Assembly (NCBI GenBank): GCA_963726975.1
Contig: CAVSEK010000013.1
Coordinates: forward strand, 434,001-498,000
Source: CAVSEK01 sp963726975
GTDB lineage: Bacteria; Actinomycetota; Actinomycetes; Mycobacteriales; SCTD01
DNA length: 64,000 nt
Direction: 5' to 3'
The notes under the pieces: generated by a model
Databases searched by the model: none
What the model was told of the DNA's origin: nothing
What the model saw: only the letters and a program-made list of their open reading frames with translations
Position numbers and translations under genes: made by a program
Shown here: positions 50,783-60,396 of the stretch, one piece after another
How positions within the stretch are numbered: position 1 is the stretch's first letter
How the letters are laid out: every line of letters starts with the position of its first letter

Positions 50783-53497
50783 GTGACTGCTGCCTCCGCG
50801 GAGCCCTCGCCGGCGGAGCGCTACGCCGCCTTCCGCAGTCGGCAGACCGGCGCGCAGCTGGCGGCCTTCGAGACCGGCTACCCCTTCGGCCTGGACGCCT
50901 TCCAGCGCACGGCCTGCCGGGCCCTCGAGGACGGTCGCGGCGTGCTCGTCGCCGCGCCCACCGGGGCCGGCAAGACCGTCGTGGGCGAGTTCGCCGTGCA
51001 CCTGGCCCTCGCGCAGGGGCGCAAGTGCTTCTACACGACGCCGATCAAGGCGCTGTCCAACCAGAAGCACAAGGACCTCGTCCAGCGCTACGGCGCGGAC
51101 CGCGTCGGCCTGCTCACCGGTGACACGGCCGTCAACGCGGACGCCGACGTCGTCGTCATGACGACCGAGGTGCTGCGCAACATGCTGTACGCGCGGAGCT
51201 CCGGCGGCGGCACCGCACTGCGGGGCCTGTCGCACGTCGTCATGGACGAGGTGCACTACCTCGCCGACCGGTCCCGCGGGGCCGTCTGGGAGGAGGTGAT
51301 CATCCACCTGCCCGACGACGTGGCGCTGGTGTCGCTGTCGGCGACGGTGAGCAACGCGGAGGAGTTCGGCGACTGGCTGGTCACCGTCCGCGGTGACACC
51401 GAGGTGGTCGTCGAGGAGCACCGCCCGGTGCCGCTGTCGCAGCACGTGCTGGCCGGCCGGCTGCAGGACCTGTTCGTCGTGGACGCCGCCGGCGACCAGG
51501 TGCTCAACCCCGACCTCGAGCGCCGGCACCGGGAGGAGTCGCGCTGGCAGCCGCGCGAGCGCGGCGGTCGGCCGGTGCGCCGGTCGGTCCCCTCGCGGCC
51601 CGACGTCCTCGGGCGGCTCGACGCCGAGGGGCTGCTGCCGGCGATCACCTTCGTCTTCAGCCGGGCCGGCTGCGCGCAGGCGGTCGAGCAGTGCCTGCGC
51701 TCCGGGCTGCACCTGCTCACCGACGCCGAGCGGACGCAGGTCCGCGAGGTCGTCACCCGCCGCACGGCCGGGCTCCCCGACGAGGACCTGCGGGTGCTGG
51801 GCTTCTGGGAGTTCCTCGAGGGGCTGGAGCGGGGGATCGCCGCGCACCACGCGGGGATGCTGCCGGCGTTCAAGGAGGTCGTCGAGGAGCTGTTCAGCCG
51901 CGGGCTGGTCAAGGCCGTCTTCGCCACCGAGACCCTCGCGCTGGGCATCAACATGCCGGCCCGCTCCGTCGTGCTCGAGAAGCTCACCAAGTGGAACGGC
52001 GAGACCCACGCCGACATCACGCCGGGGGAGTACACCCAGCTCACGGGTCGCGCCGGGCGCCGCGGGATCGACGTCGAGGGCCACGCGGTGGTCCTGTGGC
52101 AACCCGGCTTCGACCCCCGGCAGCTGGCGGGGCTGGCCTCCACCCGCACCTACCCGCTGCGCAGCAGCTTCCGCCCCTCCTACAACATGGCGGTCAACCT
52201 CGTCGGCTCGGTCGGCCGCGAGTCCGCCCGCGCCCTGCTCGAGAGCTCCTTCGCGCAGTTCCAGGCCGACCGCGGCGTGGTCGGGCTGGCCCGGCAGGTG
52301 ACGCGCAACCTCGAGGCGCTCGAGGGCTACCGCGAGGCCATGACCTGCCACCTCGGCGACGTCCAGGAGTACGCCCGGCTGCGCCGGGAGCTGTCCCAGC
52401 GCGAGGCCGAGCTGTCCCGGCAGGGGGCCGCCGCACGGCGTGCCGAGGCGGCGCGCTCGCTGGAGCAGCTGCGCCCGGGCGACGTCGTCGCCGTGCCGTC
52501 GGGGCGCCGCGCCGGGCTCGTCGTCGTGCTCGACCCCGGGGTCGGGCTGGGCAGCGACGTCCACCCGCTGGTGCTCACCGCGGACCGCCAGGCCGTGCGC
52601 CTGTCGGTGGACGACTTCCCCCAGGCCGTGGAGGCGCTCGGCCGGGTCGAGGTCCCGCGCGGCTTCAGCTCCCGCTCGCCGCAGGACCGCCGCGACCTGG
52701 CGAGCAGCCTGCGGGCGCTGGGCCTGACCCCGCCGGCCCGCGGTCGCCGTGGGCGCTCGGCGGCGGCGGACGACGAGCGGCTGTCGGCGCTGCGCGCCGC
52801 CCTGCGCCGGTCTCCGGTGCACGGCTGCGACGACCGCGAGGCGCACCTGCGGTGGTCGGAGCGCTACGCCCGCCTGCGCGGCGAGACCGACGCCCTGGAG
52901 CGCAAGGTCGAGGGGCGCACCCACTCGCTGGCGCGCACCTTCGACCGGGTCTGCGGCGTGCTCGACGACCTGGGCTACCTCGACGGCGAGGAGGTGACCC
53001 CTGCGGGCCGCTCGCTGGCCCGGGTCTACAGCGAGACCGACCTGCTCGTCGTGGAGTGCCTGCGGTCCGGGCTGTGGGACGCGCTGGACCCCGCGGAGCT
53101 CGCGGGGGTGGCCTCAGCGCTCGTGCACGAGACGCGTCGCCCGGACGAGCTCGGCCCGCCGGTGCCGGCGGGCAAGGTCCAGACCACGCTGCGCGAGATG
53201 CACCGGGTCTGGGAGCGCCTCTCGGCGGTCGAGGACGCGCACCACCTGTCCTTCCTGCGCGAGCCCGACAGCGGCTTCGCCTGGTCGGCCTGGCGCTGGG
53301 CCGGCGGCGCCCGGCTGGACCAGGTGCTCGGCGACGAGCACGAGATGACGGCCGGCGACTTCGTCCGCTCGTGCAAGCAGCTCGTCGACCTGCTCGACCA
53401 GGTCGCCGACGTGGCGGGGGAGGCGCAGTCGCCGGTGCGCCGGACCGCCCGGCAGGCCGTCGAGGCCGTCCGCCGCGGCGTCGTCGCCTACAGCTGA
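50783..53497 (+). CDS. helY: HelY-like DEVH-box helicase (Ski2/Mtr4 family)
   Basis: This 904-residue superfamily 2 helicase has Walker A APTGAGKT (near residue 57), TPIKALSNQK (motif Ia), the DEVH box in VVMDEVHYLADRSRG (near 154) and LSATVSNAEEFGDWL (motif III). FVFSRAGCAQAVEQC, ETLALGINMPARSVV and QLTGRAGRRGIDVEG form motifs IV-VI. The C-terminal DSHCT-type domain ends near the stop. Members unwind RNA or DNA for turnover or repair. It is the usual gene after tatC in actinobacteria. The GTG was chosen for its -10 box and for the opening helix before the Q-motif (YPFGLDAFQRTACRAL). Confidence 0.93.
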   Translation: MTAASAEPSPAERYAAFRSRQTGAQLAAFETGYPFGLDAFQRTACRALEDGRGVLVAAPTGAGKTVVGEFAVHLALAQGRKCFYTTPIKALSNQKHKDLVQRYGADRVGLLTGDTAVNADADVVVMTTEVLRNMLYARSSGGGTALRGLSHVVMDEVHYLADRSRGAVWEEVIIHLPDDVALVSLSATVSNAEEFGDWLVTVRGDTEVVVEEHRPVPLSQHVLAGRLQDLFVVDAAGDQVLNPDLERRHREESRWQPRERGGRPVRRSVPSRPDVLGRLDAEGLLPAITFVFSRAGCAQAVEQCLRSGLHLLTDAERTQVREVVTRRTAGLPDEDLRVLGFWEFLEGLERGIAAHHAGMLPAFKEVVEELFSRGLVKAVFATETLALGINMPARSVVLEKLTKWNGETHADITPGEYTQLTGRAGRRGIDVEGHAVVLWQPGFDPRQLAGLASTRTYPLRSSFRPSYNMAVNLVGSVGRESARALLESSFAQFQADRGVVGLARQVTRNLEALEGYREAMTCHLGDVQEYARLRRELSQREAELSRQGAAARRAEAARSLEQLRPGDVVAVPSGRRAGLVVVLDPGVGLGSDVHPLVLTADRQAVRLSVDDFPQAVEALGRVEVPRGFSSRSPQDRRDLASSLRALGLTPPARGRRGRSAAADDERLSALRAALRRSPVHGCDDREAHLRWSERYARLRGETDALERKVEGRTHSLARTFDRVCGVLDDLGYLDGEEVTPAGRSLARVYSETDLLVVECLRSGLWDALDPAELAGVASALVHETRRPDELGPPVPAGKVQTTLREMHRVWERLSAVEDAHHLSFLREPDSGFAWSAWRWAGGARLDQVLGDEHEMTAGDFVRSCKQLVDLLDQVADVAGEAQSPVRRTARQAVEAVRRGVVAYS

Positions 53498-53515
53498 CGG
53501 GCGCCGGCCAGGTCT

Positions 53516-53537
53516 GCGGACGGTCGCGACCGGCCGC
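53516..53537. terminator. possible bidirectional hairpin between convergent genes
   Basis: GCGGACGGTC and GACCGGCCGC, separated by GC, pair with one mismatch in the 45-base gap between the helicase and the reverse-strand cyclase. There is no T-tract, as is usual for such GC-rich genomes. Confidence 0.4.
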
Positions 53538-53542
53538 CGCTG

Positions 53543-54334
53543 CTACCCCTCGCGCCGGCGGGGCACGGCGCTGTAGACGACGAGGTCGCTCGGCACCCCC
53601 TTCGTCCGGGTCCACCCGAAGGAGCGCTTGCGCCGCACGTCGACCCGCTCGAGGTCGAGCCCGGCCACACCGGTGTCGCTGACCAGCAGCTCGTCGGCGC
53701 CGGCCCGGTCCGCGAGCCGCGCCGCGACGTTGACGTCCACCCCGAGGTAGTCGCCGCCGAGCGCCCGCGGCCGGCCGGTGTGCATGCCCGCGCGCAGGCG
53801 CGGGCGGTAGCCGTCGACCTCCACCCCGAGCAGCGCCTCCCGCGCGTCGACCACCGCGTCGAACGCGCCCTGCGCGCGGGGGAAGACCGCCATCAGCCCG
53901 TCCCCGAGGCGCTTGACCACCCGACCGCCGTGGGCGGCGACCGGCGGCTCGACCGCCTGGGCCACCGCGCGCAGCAGGCGCAGCGTCGCGTCGTCGCCGG
54001 CCTCGAGCGCCCAGCTGGAGAAACCGACGAGGTCGGTGAACAGCAGCGTCAGCTCCGCGTCGCCGTGCACCCGCCCGGTGCGCACGAGCAGTGCCTGCCA
54101 CACCTGCAGCGCCCCGAGGCCGAGCTCGCGCGAGGCCCGCGGCCGCTCGTCGAACAGCCGGTCCGCCACCCGCGCGACGGTCCCGGCACCGTCGGAGCCC
54201 GCGACCGACAGCGGGTCGCCGAACGCCGGGTCGCCGGGGAGCAGGCTCCGCACCCGCCGCACCACCGCGACCGACTGCGGGCTCACGTCGAGGCCGCGCA
54301 CACCCGGCAGCCACCTCGCGCGCCGACGCACCAC
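53543..54334 (-). CDS. class III adenylate/guanylate cyclase domain protein, soluble
   Basis: This 263-residue protein has no membrane helix. The N-terminal ~85 residues resemble a short helical regulatory region (VRSLLPGDPAFGDPLSVAGS). The cyclase domain follows with both metal aspartates (LLFTDLVGFSSWALEAG and RLGDGLMAVF), the substrate lysine in VVKRLGDG, and Asn/Arg in GVDVNVAARLADRAG, so it should be active. The tail is basic (RRKRSFGWTRTKG). It starts three bases after the stop of the 5'-3' exonuclease gene and is probably co-expressed with it. The nucleotide product is not certain. Confidence 0.9.
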   Translation of the reverse strand: MVRRRARWLPGVRGLDVSPQSVAVVRRVRSLLPGDPAFGDPLSVAGSDGAGTVARVADRLFDERPRASRELGLGALQVWQALLVRTGRVHGDAELTLLFTDLVGFSSWALEAGDDATLRLLRAVAQAVEPPVAAHGGRVVKRLGDGLMAVFPRAQGAFDAVVDAREALLGVEVDGYRPRLRAGMHTGRPRALGGDYLGVDVNVAARLADRAGADELLVSDTGVAGLDLERVDVRRKRSFGWTRTKGVPSDLVVYSAVPRRREG

Positions 54335-54336
54335 CG

Positions 54337-55257
54337 TCAGCCCGCTGCACCGCTGTGCGCCACCTCGAGCGCCTGCAGGAAGCGCTCCAGGGGGCTGTCC
54401 AGGCCCCAGCGGTCCGACAGCGCCAGCAGCGCCGCCGGGTCGCGCGGCGCGCGCGGCAGGGCGTCGTCGAGCTCGGGCAGGGGCAGGTCGCGCACCACCC
54501 GGGTCACGGCCGGTGCGACCGCCAGGTAGTCGCGCGCCGCCTCGAGCTTGGCGCGCGCCCCCGCCGGGAACCCGTCCTGCAGGCCGGCGTCGAGCGCGGC
54601 CAGGATGCCCTCGACGGTCCCGAACCTGTCCACCAGGGCCGCCGCGGTCTTGTCGCCCACCCCCTTGACCCCCGGCAGGCCGTCGCTGGGGTCGCCGCGC
54701 AGCACCGCGTAGTCCGCGTACGCCTCGCCCGGGATGCCGTACTTCTCACGCACCTGCCCCGGGCCGTACGGCCGCATCTTCTCGACCGCGTAGAGCACCC
54801 GCACGGGACCGTCGTCACGCACCAGCTGGAACATGTCGCGGTCACCGCTCACCACGTCGACGGCCCCGGGCTCGCGGGTCGCCAGCGTCCCGATCACGTC
54901 GTCGGCCTCGTGCCCCTCCGCGCCGACGACGGCGACCCCGAGGGCGGCGAGCACCTCCAGGACGACCGCCACCTGCCCGGTCAGCGTCGCCGGCTCCTCC
55001 TCGGCCCCGCCCTCGGTGGTGCGGTGGAGCTTGTACGTCGGGACCGCCGCCACCCGGAAGGCCGGCCGCCAGTCGAGGTCGAGCGTCGCCACGAGCCGAG
55101 CCGGCCGGGTCTCGCGCACGACGCGCCCGACGAGGTCGAGGAACCCGCGCACGGCACCGGTCGGGCTGCCGTCCGGGCCGACCACCGAGGACGGCACGGC
55201 GTGGAACGCGCGGTACCACAGCGAGGGGCTGTCGAGCAGGGTGAGCTGTCCGGGCAC
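54337..55257 (-). CDS. 5'-3' exonuclease (FEN/PolA-type domain)
   Basis: This ~306-residue stand-alone PIN-like nuclease is homologous to the N-terminal domain of DNA polymerase I. LTLLDSPSLWYRAFHAVPSS opens it. GHEADDVIGTLA and VSGDRDMFQLV carry metal-binding acids, and YAVLRGDPSDGLPGVKGVGD is the helix-three-turn-helix that binds DNA. It trims 5' flaps and RNA primers in repair and replication. The GTG at 55257 has GGGAGAG at good distance; a GTG nine bases upstream is the alternative. It is divergent from the Lrp gene across ~180 bases holding no other feature seen. Confidence 0.9.
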   Translation of the reverse strand: MPGQLTLLDSPSLWYRAFHAVPSSVVGPDGSPTGAVRGFLDLVGRVVRETRPARLVATLDLDWRPAFRVAAVPTYKLHRTTEGGAEEEPATLTGQVAVVLEVLAALGVAVVGAEGHEADDVIGTLATREPGAVDVVSGDRDMFQLVRDDGPVRVLYAVEKMRPYGPGQVREKYGIPGEAYADYAVLRGDPSDGLPGVKGVGDKTAAALVDRFGTVEGILAALDAGLQDGFPAGARAKLEAARDYLAVAPAVTRVVRDLPLPELDDALPRAPRDPAALLALSDRWGLDSPLERFLQALEVAHSGAAG

Positions 55258-55438
55258 GAGGAGCACTCTCCCACCCGCCGTCCAGGTGGCCTGCTCCTCG
55301 CCCCGCCGCGCCCCGCTGCGTCCGGTCGCGTCGTCCGGCCCAGGGGCGGCTGCCGTGGCCGGGGGACGCGGGGCTCCCGGCACGGGCAGGCGGGATACTG
55401 GCGGCCGGCGGACCGACCGCCGCCGAGGGGGAGTGGTC

Positions 55439-55888
55439 GTGGTCGAGCTGGACGACACCGACCAGGAGCTGCTGCGGCTGCTCGTGCGCGACGGCCGGCG
55501 CAGCTACACCGACCTGGCCAAGGACACCGGGTTGTCGACGAGCGCCGTGCACCAGCGGGTGCGGCGGCTGGAGCAGCGGGGGGTCATCACCGGCTACAGC
55601 GCGCGGGTGGACCCCGTGGCGGTCGGGCTGCCGCTGACCGCGTTCATCTCGGTGACGCCCATCGACCCTGCGGCGCCCGACGACGCCCCCGACCGGCTGC
55701 GCCACCTGGCGGCCGTCGAGGCCTGCCACAGCGTCGCGGGCACCGAGAGCTGGATCCTCAAGGTGCGGGTGGGTGCCCCGGGGGACCTGGAGTCGCTGCT
55801 GTCGGAGATCCGCACGGCCGCCGGGGTGCAGACCCGGACCACTGTCGCGCTCAGCACGCCGTGGGAGGACCGGCCGGCGTACGGCTGA
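55439..55888 (+). CDS. Lrp/AsnC family transcriptional regulator
   Basis: This 149-residue feast/famine regulator has an N-terminal winged helix (LDDTDQELLRLLVRDGRRSY, then LAKDTGLSTSAVHQRVRRLE, residues ~3-45), GVITGYSARVDP, and the RAM ligand-binding domain (VEACHSVAGTESWILKVRVG). It probably senses an amino acid and regulates nearby or distant metabolic genes. The GTG at 55439 sits six bases after GAGGGGGA; a GTG six bases upstream is also in frame. A GGGATACTGG stretch ~35 bases upstream may be its promoter. No target is evident. Confidence 0.9.
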   Translation: MVELDDTDQELLRLLVRDGRRSYTDLAKDTGLSTSAVHQRVRRLEQRGVITGYSARVDPVAVGLPLTAFISVTPIDPAAPDDAPDRLRHLAAVEACHSVAGTESWILKVRVGAPGDLESLLSEIRTAAGVQTRTTVALSTPWEDRPAYG

Positions 55889-55930
55889 CCCCGCCCGCCC
55901 GCCCGCCCGACCCGCCCGACCCGGCCCGGC

Positions 55931-56323
55931 TCAGCCCCGGCCGAGCACCCGGTCGACGGCGATCTCGACGACGACGCGCTGCGGGTTCTCCCCGGGCACG
56001 CGGTAGCGCTCCCCGTAGCGCCGGCAGGCCTCCGCGACCCGCTGCGGGTCGTCGCTGACCCGCGGCACGCCCTCCAACGACAGCCAGCGCGGCCCGTCCA
56101 CCTGCGCGACGACCGCCCGGGACGAGCCGCCCCGCACGTTGCGCACCTTGCGGGACGTGCCGTGGGTGATGACCCGGACCAGCTGGGCGTCGTCGTCCCA
56201 GGTGAAGCCGACCGCGACGACGTGCGGCGTCCCGTCCGGCCGGAGCGTGGTGAGGGTGGCCAGGTGCCGCTCGGCGAGGAAGGTGCGGACGGCGTCAGGC
56301 AGGGCACGAGGGTCGAGGGCCAC
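55931..56323 (-). CDS. PPOX class, probably F420-dependent oxidoreductase
   Basis: This 130-residue split-barrel protein of the pyridoxamine 5'-phosphate oxidase-like superfamily shows LATLTTLRPDGTPHVVAVGF (residues ~21-40), HGTSRKVRNVRGGSSRAVVA and PRWLSLEGVPRVSDDPQRVA, typical of the TIGR03618-type F420-binding group. These use F420 or heme/FMN for reduction of small molecules; the true cofactor needs testing. It is convergent with the Lrp gene, from which it is separated by a CCCG-rich spacer. Confidence 0.85.
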   Translation of the reverse strand: MALDPRALPDAVRTFLAERHLATLTTLRPDGTPHVVAVGFTWDDDAQLVRVITHGTSRKVRNVRGGSSRAVVAQVDGPRWLSLEGVPRVSDDPQRVAEACRRYGERYRVPGENPQRVVVEIAVDRVLGRG

Positions 56324-56376
56324 GCGGCGAGCGTAGGGGCCTGGGCACCGGCGCGGCGCAGGAGGACGATCGAGGC

Positions 56377-57222
56377 GTGGACACCGGCTTCCCCGACGCC
56401 GACTCGCGGGACGACTTCGCCCGCGCCCGGCGCAACGCGACGCTCAGCCGCCTCGGGGCCCGGCTGCGGCTGCGCTCCGGCGACCTCGACGTGCTGCTCC
56501 CGTTCGACGAGGTGGTGTCCGCGCTCGGCCGTCGGGGCGAGACGGTCCTGGGGCGCCAGATGGTCGACCTCGACCACATCGTCGGCTCGACGGACCGGGT
56601 GAACGGCTTCGACCGGCGCTTCCGACCGACGAGCGACCTCACCCGACAGCGCTTCGAACGGCTGGCCCGCGCGGTGCGGCGCGGCGAGACGGTGCCGCCG
56701 GTCGAGCTGCTGCAGGTCGGCGAGGTCTACTTCGTCCAGGACGGGCACCACCGGGTCGCGGTGTTCCGGGCGCTCGGCCGGGAGCTCATCGAGGCGCGGG
56801 TGACCCGCGTGCACACCGCCCTGCCCGCGGCCGCCGACCTGAAGCTGCAGGACCTCCCGCTCAAGGGGCACGAGCGGCTCTTCACCGAGCGGGTGCCGCT
56901 GCCGGCCGCCCTCGCCCCCCGGGTGGTGCTCACCGACCCCGACGACTGGGCCGTGCTCGCCGAGGGCGTCGAGGCCTGGGGCATGCGCTGGATGCAGGAG
57001 CAGGGCCGCTTCGCCGACCGCGCCGCCGTGGCGCTCGCGTGGTTCACCGAGGAGTACGAGCCGGTGCTCGCCGCGCTGCGCGAGGCCGGGCTGCACCCGG
57101 GGGACGGGGAGAAGGACGCCCAGGTCTACCTGCGCTTCGCGCGGGAGCGCTACCTGTTCCTGCGCACGCACCGCTGGGACGACGACGTCCTGGCGCGGCT
57201 GCGGCTGCACAGCGGGCGCTGA
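56377..57222 (+). CDS. ParB/Srx-like domain protein
   Basis: This 281-residue cytosolic protein has a central segment, GETVPPVELLQVGEVYFVQD then GHHRVAVFRALGRELIEARV (residues ~108-148), with the Asp-Gly-His-His-Arg signature of ParB/sulfiredoxin-like nucleotide-binding domains. The N-terminal third is helical and basic. The C-terminal third is rich in aromatic residues (WGMRWMQEQGRFADRAAVAL) and unassigned. ParB-like domains of this kind hydrolyse nucleotides or bind DNA, but this protein is not the chromosome-partitioning ParB. Proteins of this type are widespread in actinobacteria. It ends inside a tandem repeat. Confidence 0.75.
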   Translation: MDTGFPDADSRDDFARARRNATLSRLGARLRLRSGDLDVLLPFDEVVSALGRRGETVLGRQMVDLDHIVGSTDRVNGFDRRFRPTSDLTRQRFERLARAVRRGETVPPVELLQVGEVYFVQDGHHRVAVFRALGRELIEARVTRVHTALPAAADLKLQDLPLKGHERLFTERVPLPAALAPRVVLTDPDDWAVLAEGVEAWGMRWMQEQGRFADRAAVALAWFTEEYEPVLAALREAGLHPGDGEKDAQVYLRFARERYLFLRTHRWDDDVLARLRLHSGR

Positions 57223-57283
57223 CAGGCCGCTGACAGGCCGCTGACACGCCGCTGACGAGCCGCTGATGAGCCGCTGACGGGAC
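57218..57283. repeat. 11-bp tandem repeat, six units, overlapping a stop codon
   Basis: Six units of the type GCTGACAGGCC follow one another from 57218 (57218, 57229, 57240, 57251, 57262, 57273), drifting toward the end. The first unit contains the TGA stop of the ParB-like gene. Because the period is 11, the TGA recurs in all three frames. Confidence 0.9.
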
Positions 57284-57297
57284 GCTCCCTCGCACGC

Positions 57298-57330
57298 GTC
57301 GGGCCCGACCGGAGACCGGTCGGGCCCGAC
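57298..57330. terminator. strong bidirectional transcription terminator hairpin
   Basis: A perfect 15-bp stem (GTCGGGCCCGACCGG / CCGGTCGGGCCCGAC) with an AGA loop lies between the convergent ParB-like and sugC-like genes. No T-run follows on either side, which is usual in high-GC actinobacteria. Confidence 0.85.
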
Positions 57331-57344
57331 GGGCGGACGCGCCC

Positions 57345-58550
57345 CTACGGCGCCGTGGTGCGCGAGCCGTCGCTGCGCCGGGTCAGGGCCAGCCCCGACT
57401 CCGGGTCGAACATGTGGATCTTGCGCGCGTCGAGCCAGATCTGGGCCTCCTTGCCCTCCTGCACCTTGCTCGTCGCGTCGAGGCGGGCCACCAGCTGGCT
57501 CTCGTCGCCGCTCATCTGCTCCAGGTCCAGGTCGGCGGCGAGCGCGTCGAGCTGACCGGCCAGCGCGTTGCCGGCCTGGTAGGGCAGGTAGGCGTACAGC
57601 TCCGAGCCCATCCACTCGATGTTGCTGATCCGGTTGCCGAAGACCATGCCCTTGGCGCGGTCGTCGTCGCTCACGAGCTCGGCGTCCTCGAAGTGCTCCG
57701 GGCGGATGCCCACGACGACCTGGCGGTCGTCGGCACTGCCACCCACCCGCTGCGCGACGTCGCCGGGCAGCGTCAGCTCGCCGAAGGGCAGCGTGAGGCG
57801 GTCGCCCCGCAGCGTGCCCGGCACGAGGTTCATCGACGGCGAGCCGATGAAGCCGGCGACGAAGAGGTTGGCCGGGTCGTTGTAGAGGCTGCGCGGGGTG
57901 TCGACCTGCTGCACGACGCCCTTGCGCAGCACCGCGACGCGGTCGCCGAGGGTCATCGCCTCGGTCTGGTCGTGCGTCACGTAGACGGTGGTCGTGCCGT
58001 ACTTCTTCTGGATGCGCGCGATCTCGGTGCGCATCTGCACGCGCAGCTTGGCGTCGAGGTTCGACAGCGGCTCGTCGAACAGGAACGCCTTGGGGTCGCG
58101 CACGATCGCGCGGCCCATCGCGACGCGCTGTCGCTGGCCGCCGGAGAGGTTGGCCGGCTTGCGGTCCAGGTGCTCCTTGAGCTCCAGGACCGCGGCCGCC
58201 TCCTCGACGCGCTTGGTCACCTCGGCGTCGTCGACCTTGGCGATGCGCAGCGGGAAGGCCATGTTCTCCCGCACGGTGAGGTGCGGGTAGAGCGCGTAGT
58301 TCTGGAAGACCATCGCCAGGTCACGGTCCTTGGGGGCCTTGTCGTTGACGACGTCGCCGCCGATGACCATCTCGCCGTCGGAGATGTCCTCCAGCCCGAC
58401 GATCATCCGCAGCAGCGTGGACTTCCCGCAGCCGGACGGGCCGACGAGGATGACGAACTCGCCGTCCTCGATGTCGAGGTCGACGTTCGAGACCGCCTCC
58501 GTCCCGTCGGGGTAGCGCTTGGTGATGCCTCGCATGGTGATCGCAGCCAT
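57345..58550 (-). CDS. sugC: ABC transporter ATP-binding protein, SugC/MsmK/UgpC type
   Basis: This 401-residue carbohydrate-importer ATPase has Walker A GPSGCGKST (37-45), the Q-loop in MVFQNYALYPHLTVREN, signature LSGGQRQRVAMGRAIVRDPK, Walker B FLFDEPLSNLD and switch histidine in YVTHDQTEAMTLGDR. A C-terminal OB/TOBE regulatory domain (IRPEHFEDAEL, PYQAGNALAGQLDAL) completes the MalK-like form. It powers the LpqY-SugA-SugB-like permease encoded upstream, with a five-base gap. The name follows gene order and the LpqY similarity; MsmK/UgpC-type ATPases look the same and can serve several permeases. Confidence 0.9.
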   Translation of the reverse strand: MAAITMRGITKRYPDGTEAVSNVDLDIEDGEFVILVGPSGCGKSTLLRMIVGLEDISDGEMVIGGDVVNDKAPKDRDLAMVFQNYALYPHLTVRENMAFPLRIAKVDDAEVTKRVEEAAAVLELKEHLDRKPANLSGGQRQRVAMGRAIVRDPKAFLFDEPLSNLDAKLRVQMRTEIARIQKKYGTTTVYVTHDQTEAMTLGDRVAVLRKGVVQQVDTPRSLYNDPANLFVAGFIGSPSMNLVPGTLRGDRLTLPFGELTLPGDVAQRVGGSADDRQVVVGIRPEHFEDAELVSDDDRAKGMVFGNRISNIEWMGSELYAYLPYQAGNALAGQLDALAADLDLEQMSGDESQLVARLDATSKVQEGKEAQIWLDARKIHMFDPESGLALTRRSDGSRTTAP

Positions 58551-58555
58551 GGTGT

Positions 58556-59469
<914 letters not shown>

Positions 59470-59470
<1 letters not shown>

Positions 59471-60396
59471 CAGCCCTCACCCTTCACGGTGCCGAGGTTG
59501 GTCTTGAAGCCCTTCACGAACGTGAAGGCGATCAGGATGATCAACAGGAACAGCAGGATCGAGATCGCCGACCCGAGACCGAGGTTGACCCGGCTGATGA
59601 GCGCGTTGTAGCCCAGGCCGCTGATCGTCTGCGTCTTGAGCGCGCCCGCCGTCTGGACGTAGACGGTGTCGAAGATCCGGAAGGCGTCCAGCGCGCGGAA
59701 GAGCAGGGCGACGAGGATCGCGCCCTTCATGTTGGGCAGCGTGACCTTGAACAGGCGCTGCGCGGCGGTCGCGCCGTCGACCTTGGCAGCCTCCTGCATC
59801 TCCTCGGGCACCGTCGCCAGACCGGCCAGCAGCAGCAGGCTCATGAACGGCGTGGTCTTCCAGACCTCGGTGAGGATGATCGTGGCGTACGACCCGATCT
59901 GACCGCCGAGCGGGTTCAGGTCGCCGATGAAGCCGGTGTCGGGGGAGACGCCGAACTTGAAGGCGAACGCCGCGATGACGGTGATGATCCCGTACGGGAT
60001 GAGGATCGAGGTCCGCACCGTGCGCCGGCCGAAGATCGCCCGGTGCATGACGAGGGCGAAGGCCATGCCGATGACGAACTCGATGGCGACCGAGAAGACC
60101 GTGATGATCGTCGTCGAGAGGACCGCCTGCCACCAGACCCCGCTGGACAGGACGAGGACGTAGTTGTCCAGTCCGATGAACGCGTTCTCGCCCGGGGTCC
60201 GCAGGTCGTAGCGGAACAGGCTCAGGTAGACCGCGTAGCAGATCGGGTAGGCGGTCACCAGGAGCATGATGATCGCGGCGGGGGCGGCCAGCTTGAGGCC
60301 GAGCCGACGCTCCGCGGACGCGCGGTCGGTCTCGCCGCGCTGCGTGCCGCTGCGGGTGGCCGGCCGGGTGCCGGCCGGAGGTGCGGTCGTCGTCAT
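59470..60396 (-). CDS. sugA: carbohydrate ABC transporter permease, MalF/SugA type
   Basis: This 308-residue permease has six membrane helices and a charged N-terminal tail. The EAA loop is PEEMQEAAKVDGATAAQRLF, followed by KVTLPNMKGAILVALLFRAL. IGLDNYVLVL and LIPYGIITVIAAFAFKFGV match MalF-type subunits that lack the large P2 loop. It forms the translocation pore with SugB. It starts directly before the substrate-binding protein stop in the same transcript and overlaps sugB by ATGA. Confidence 0.92.
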
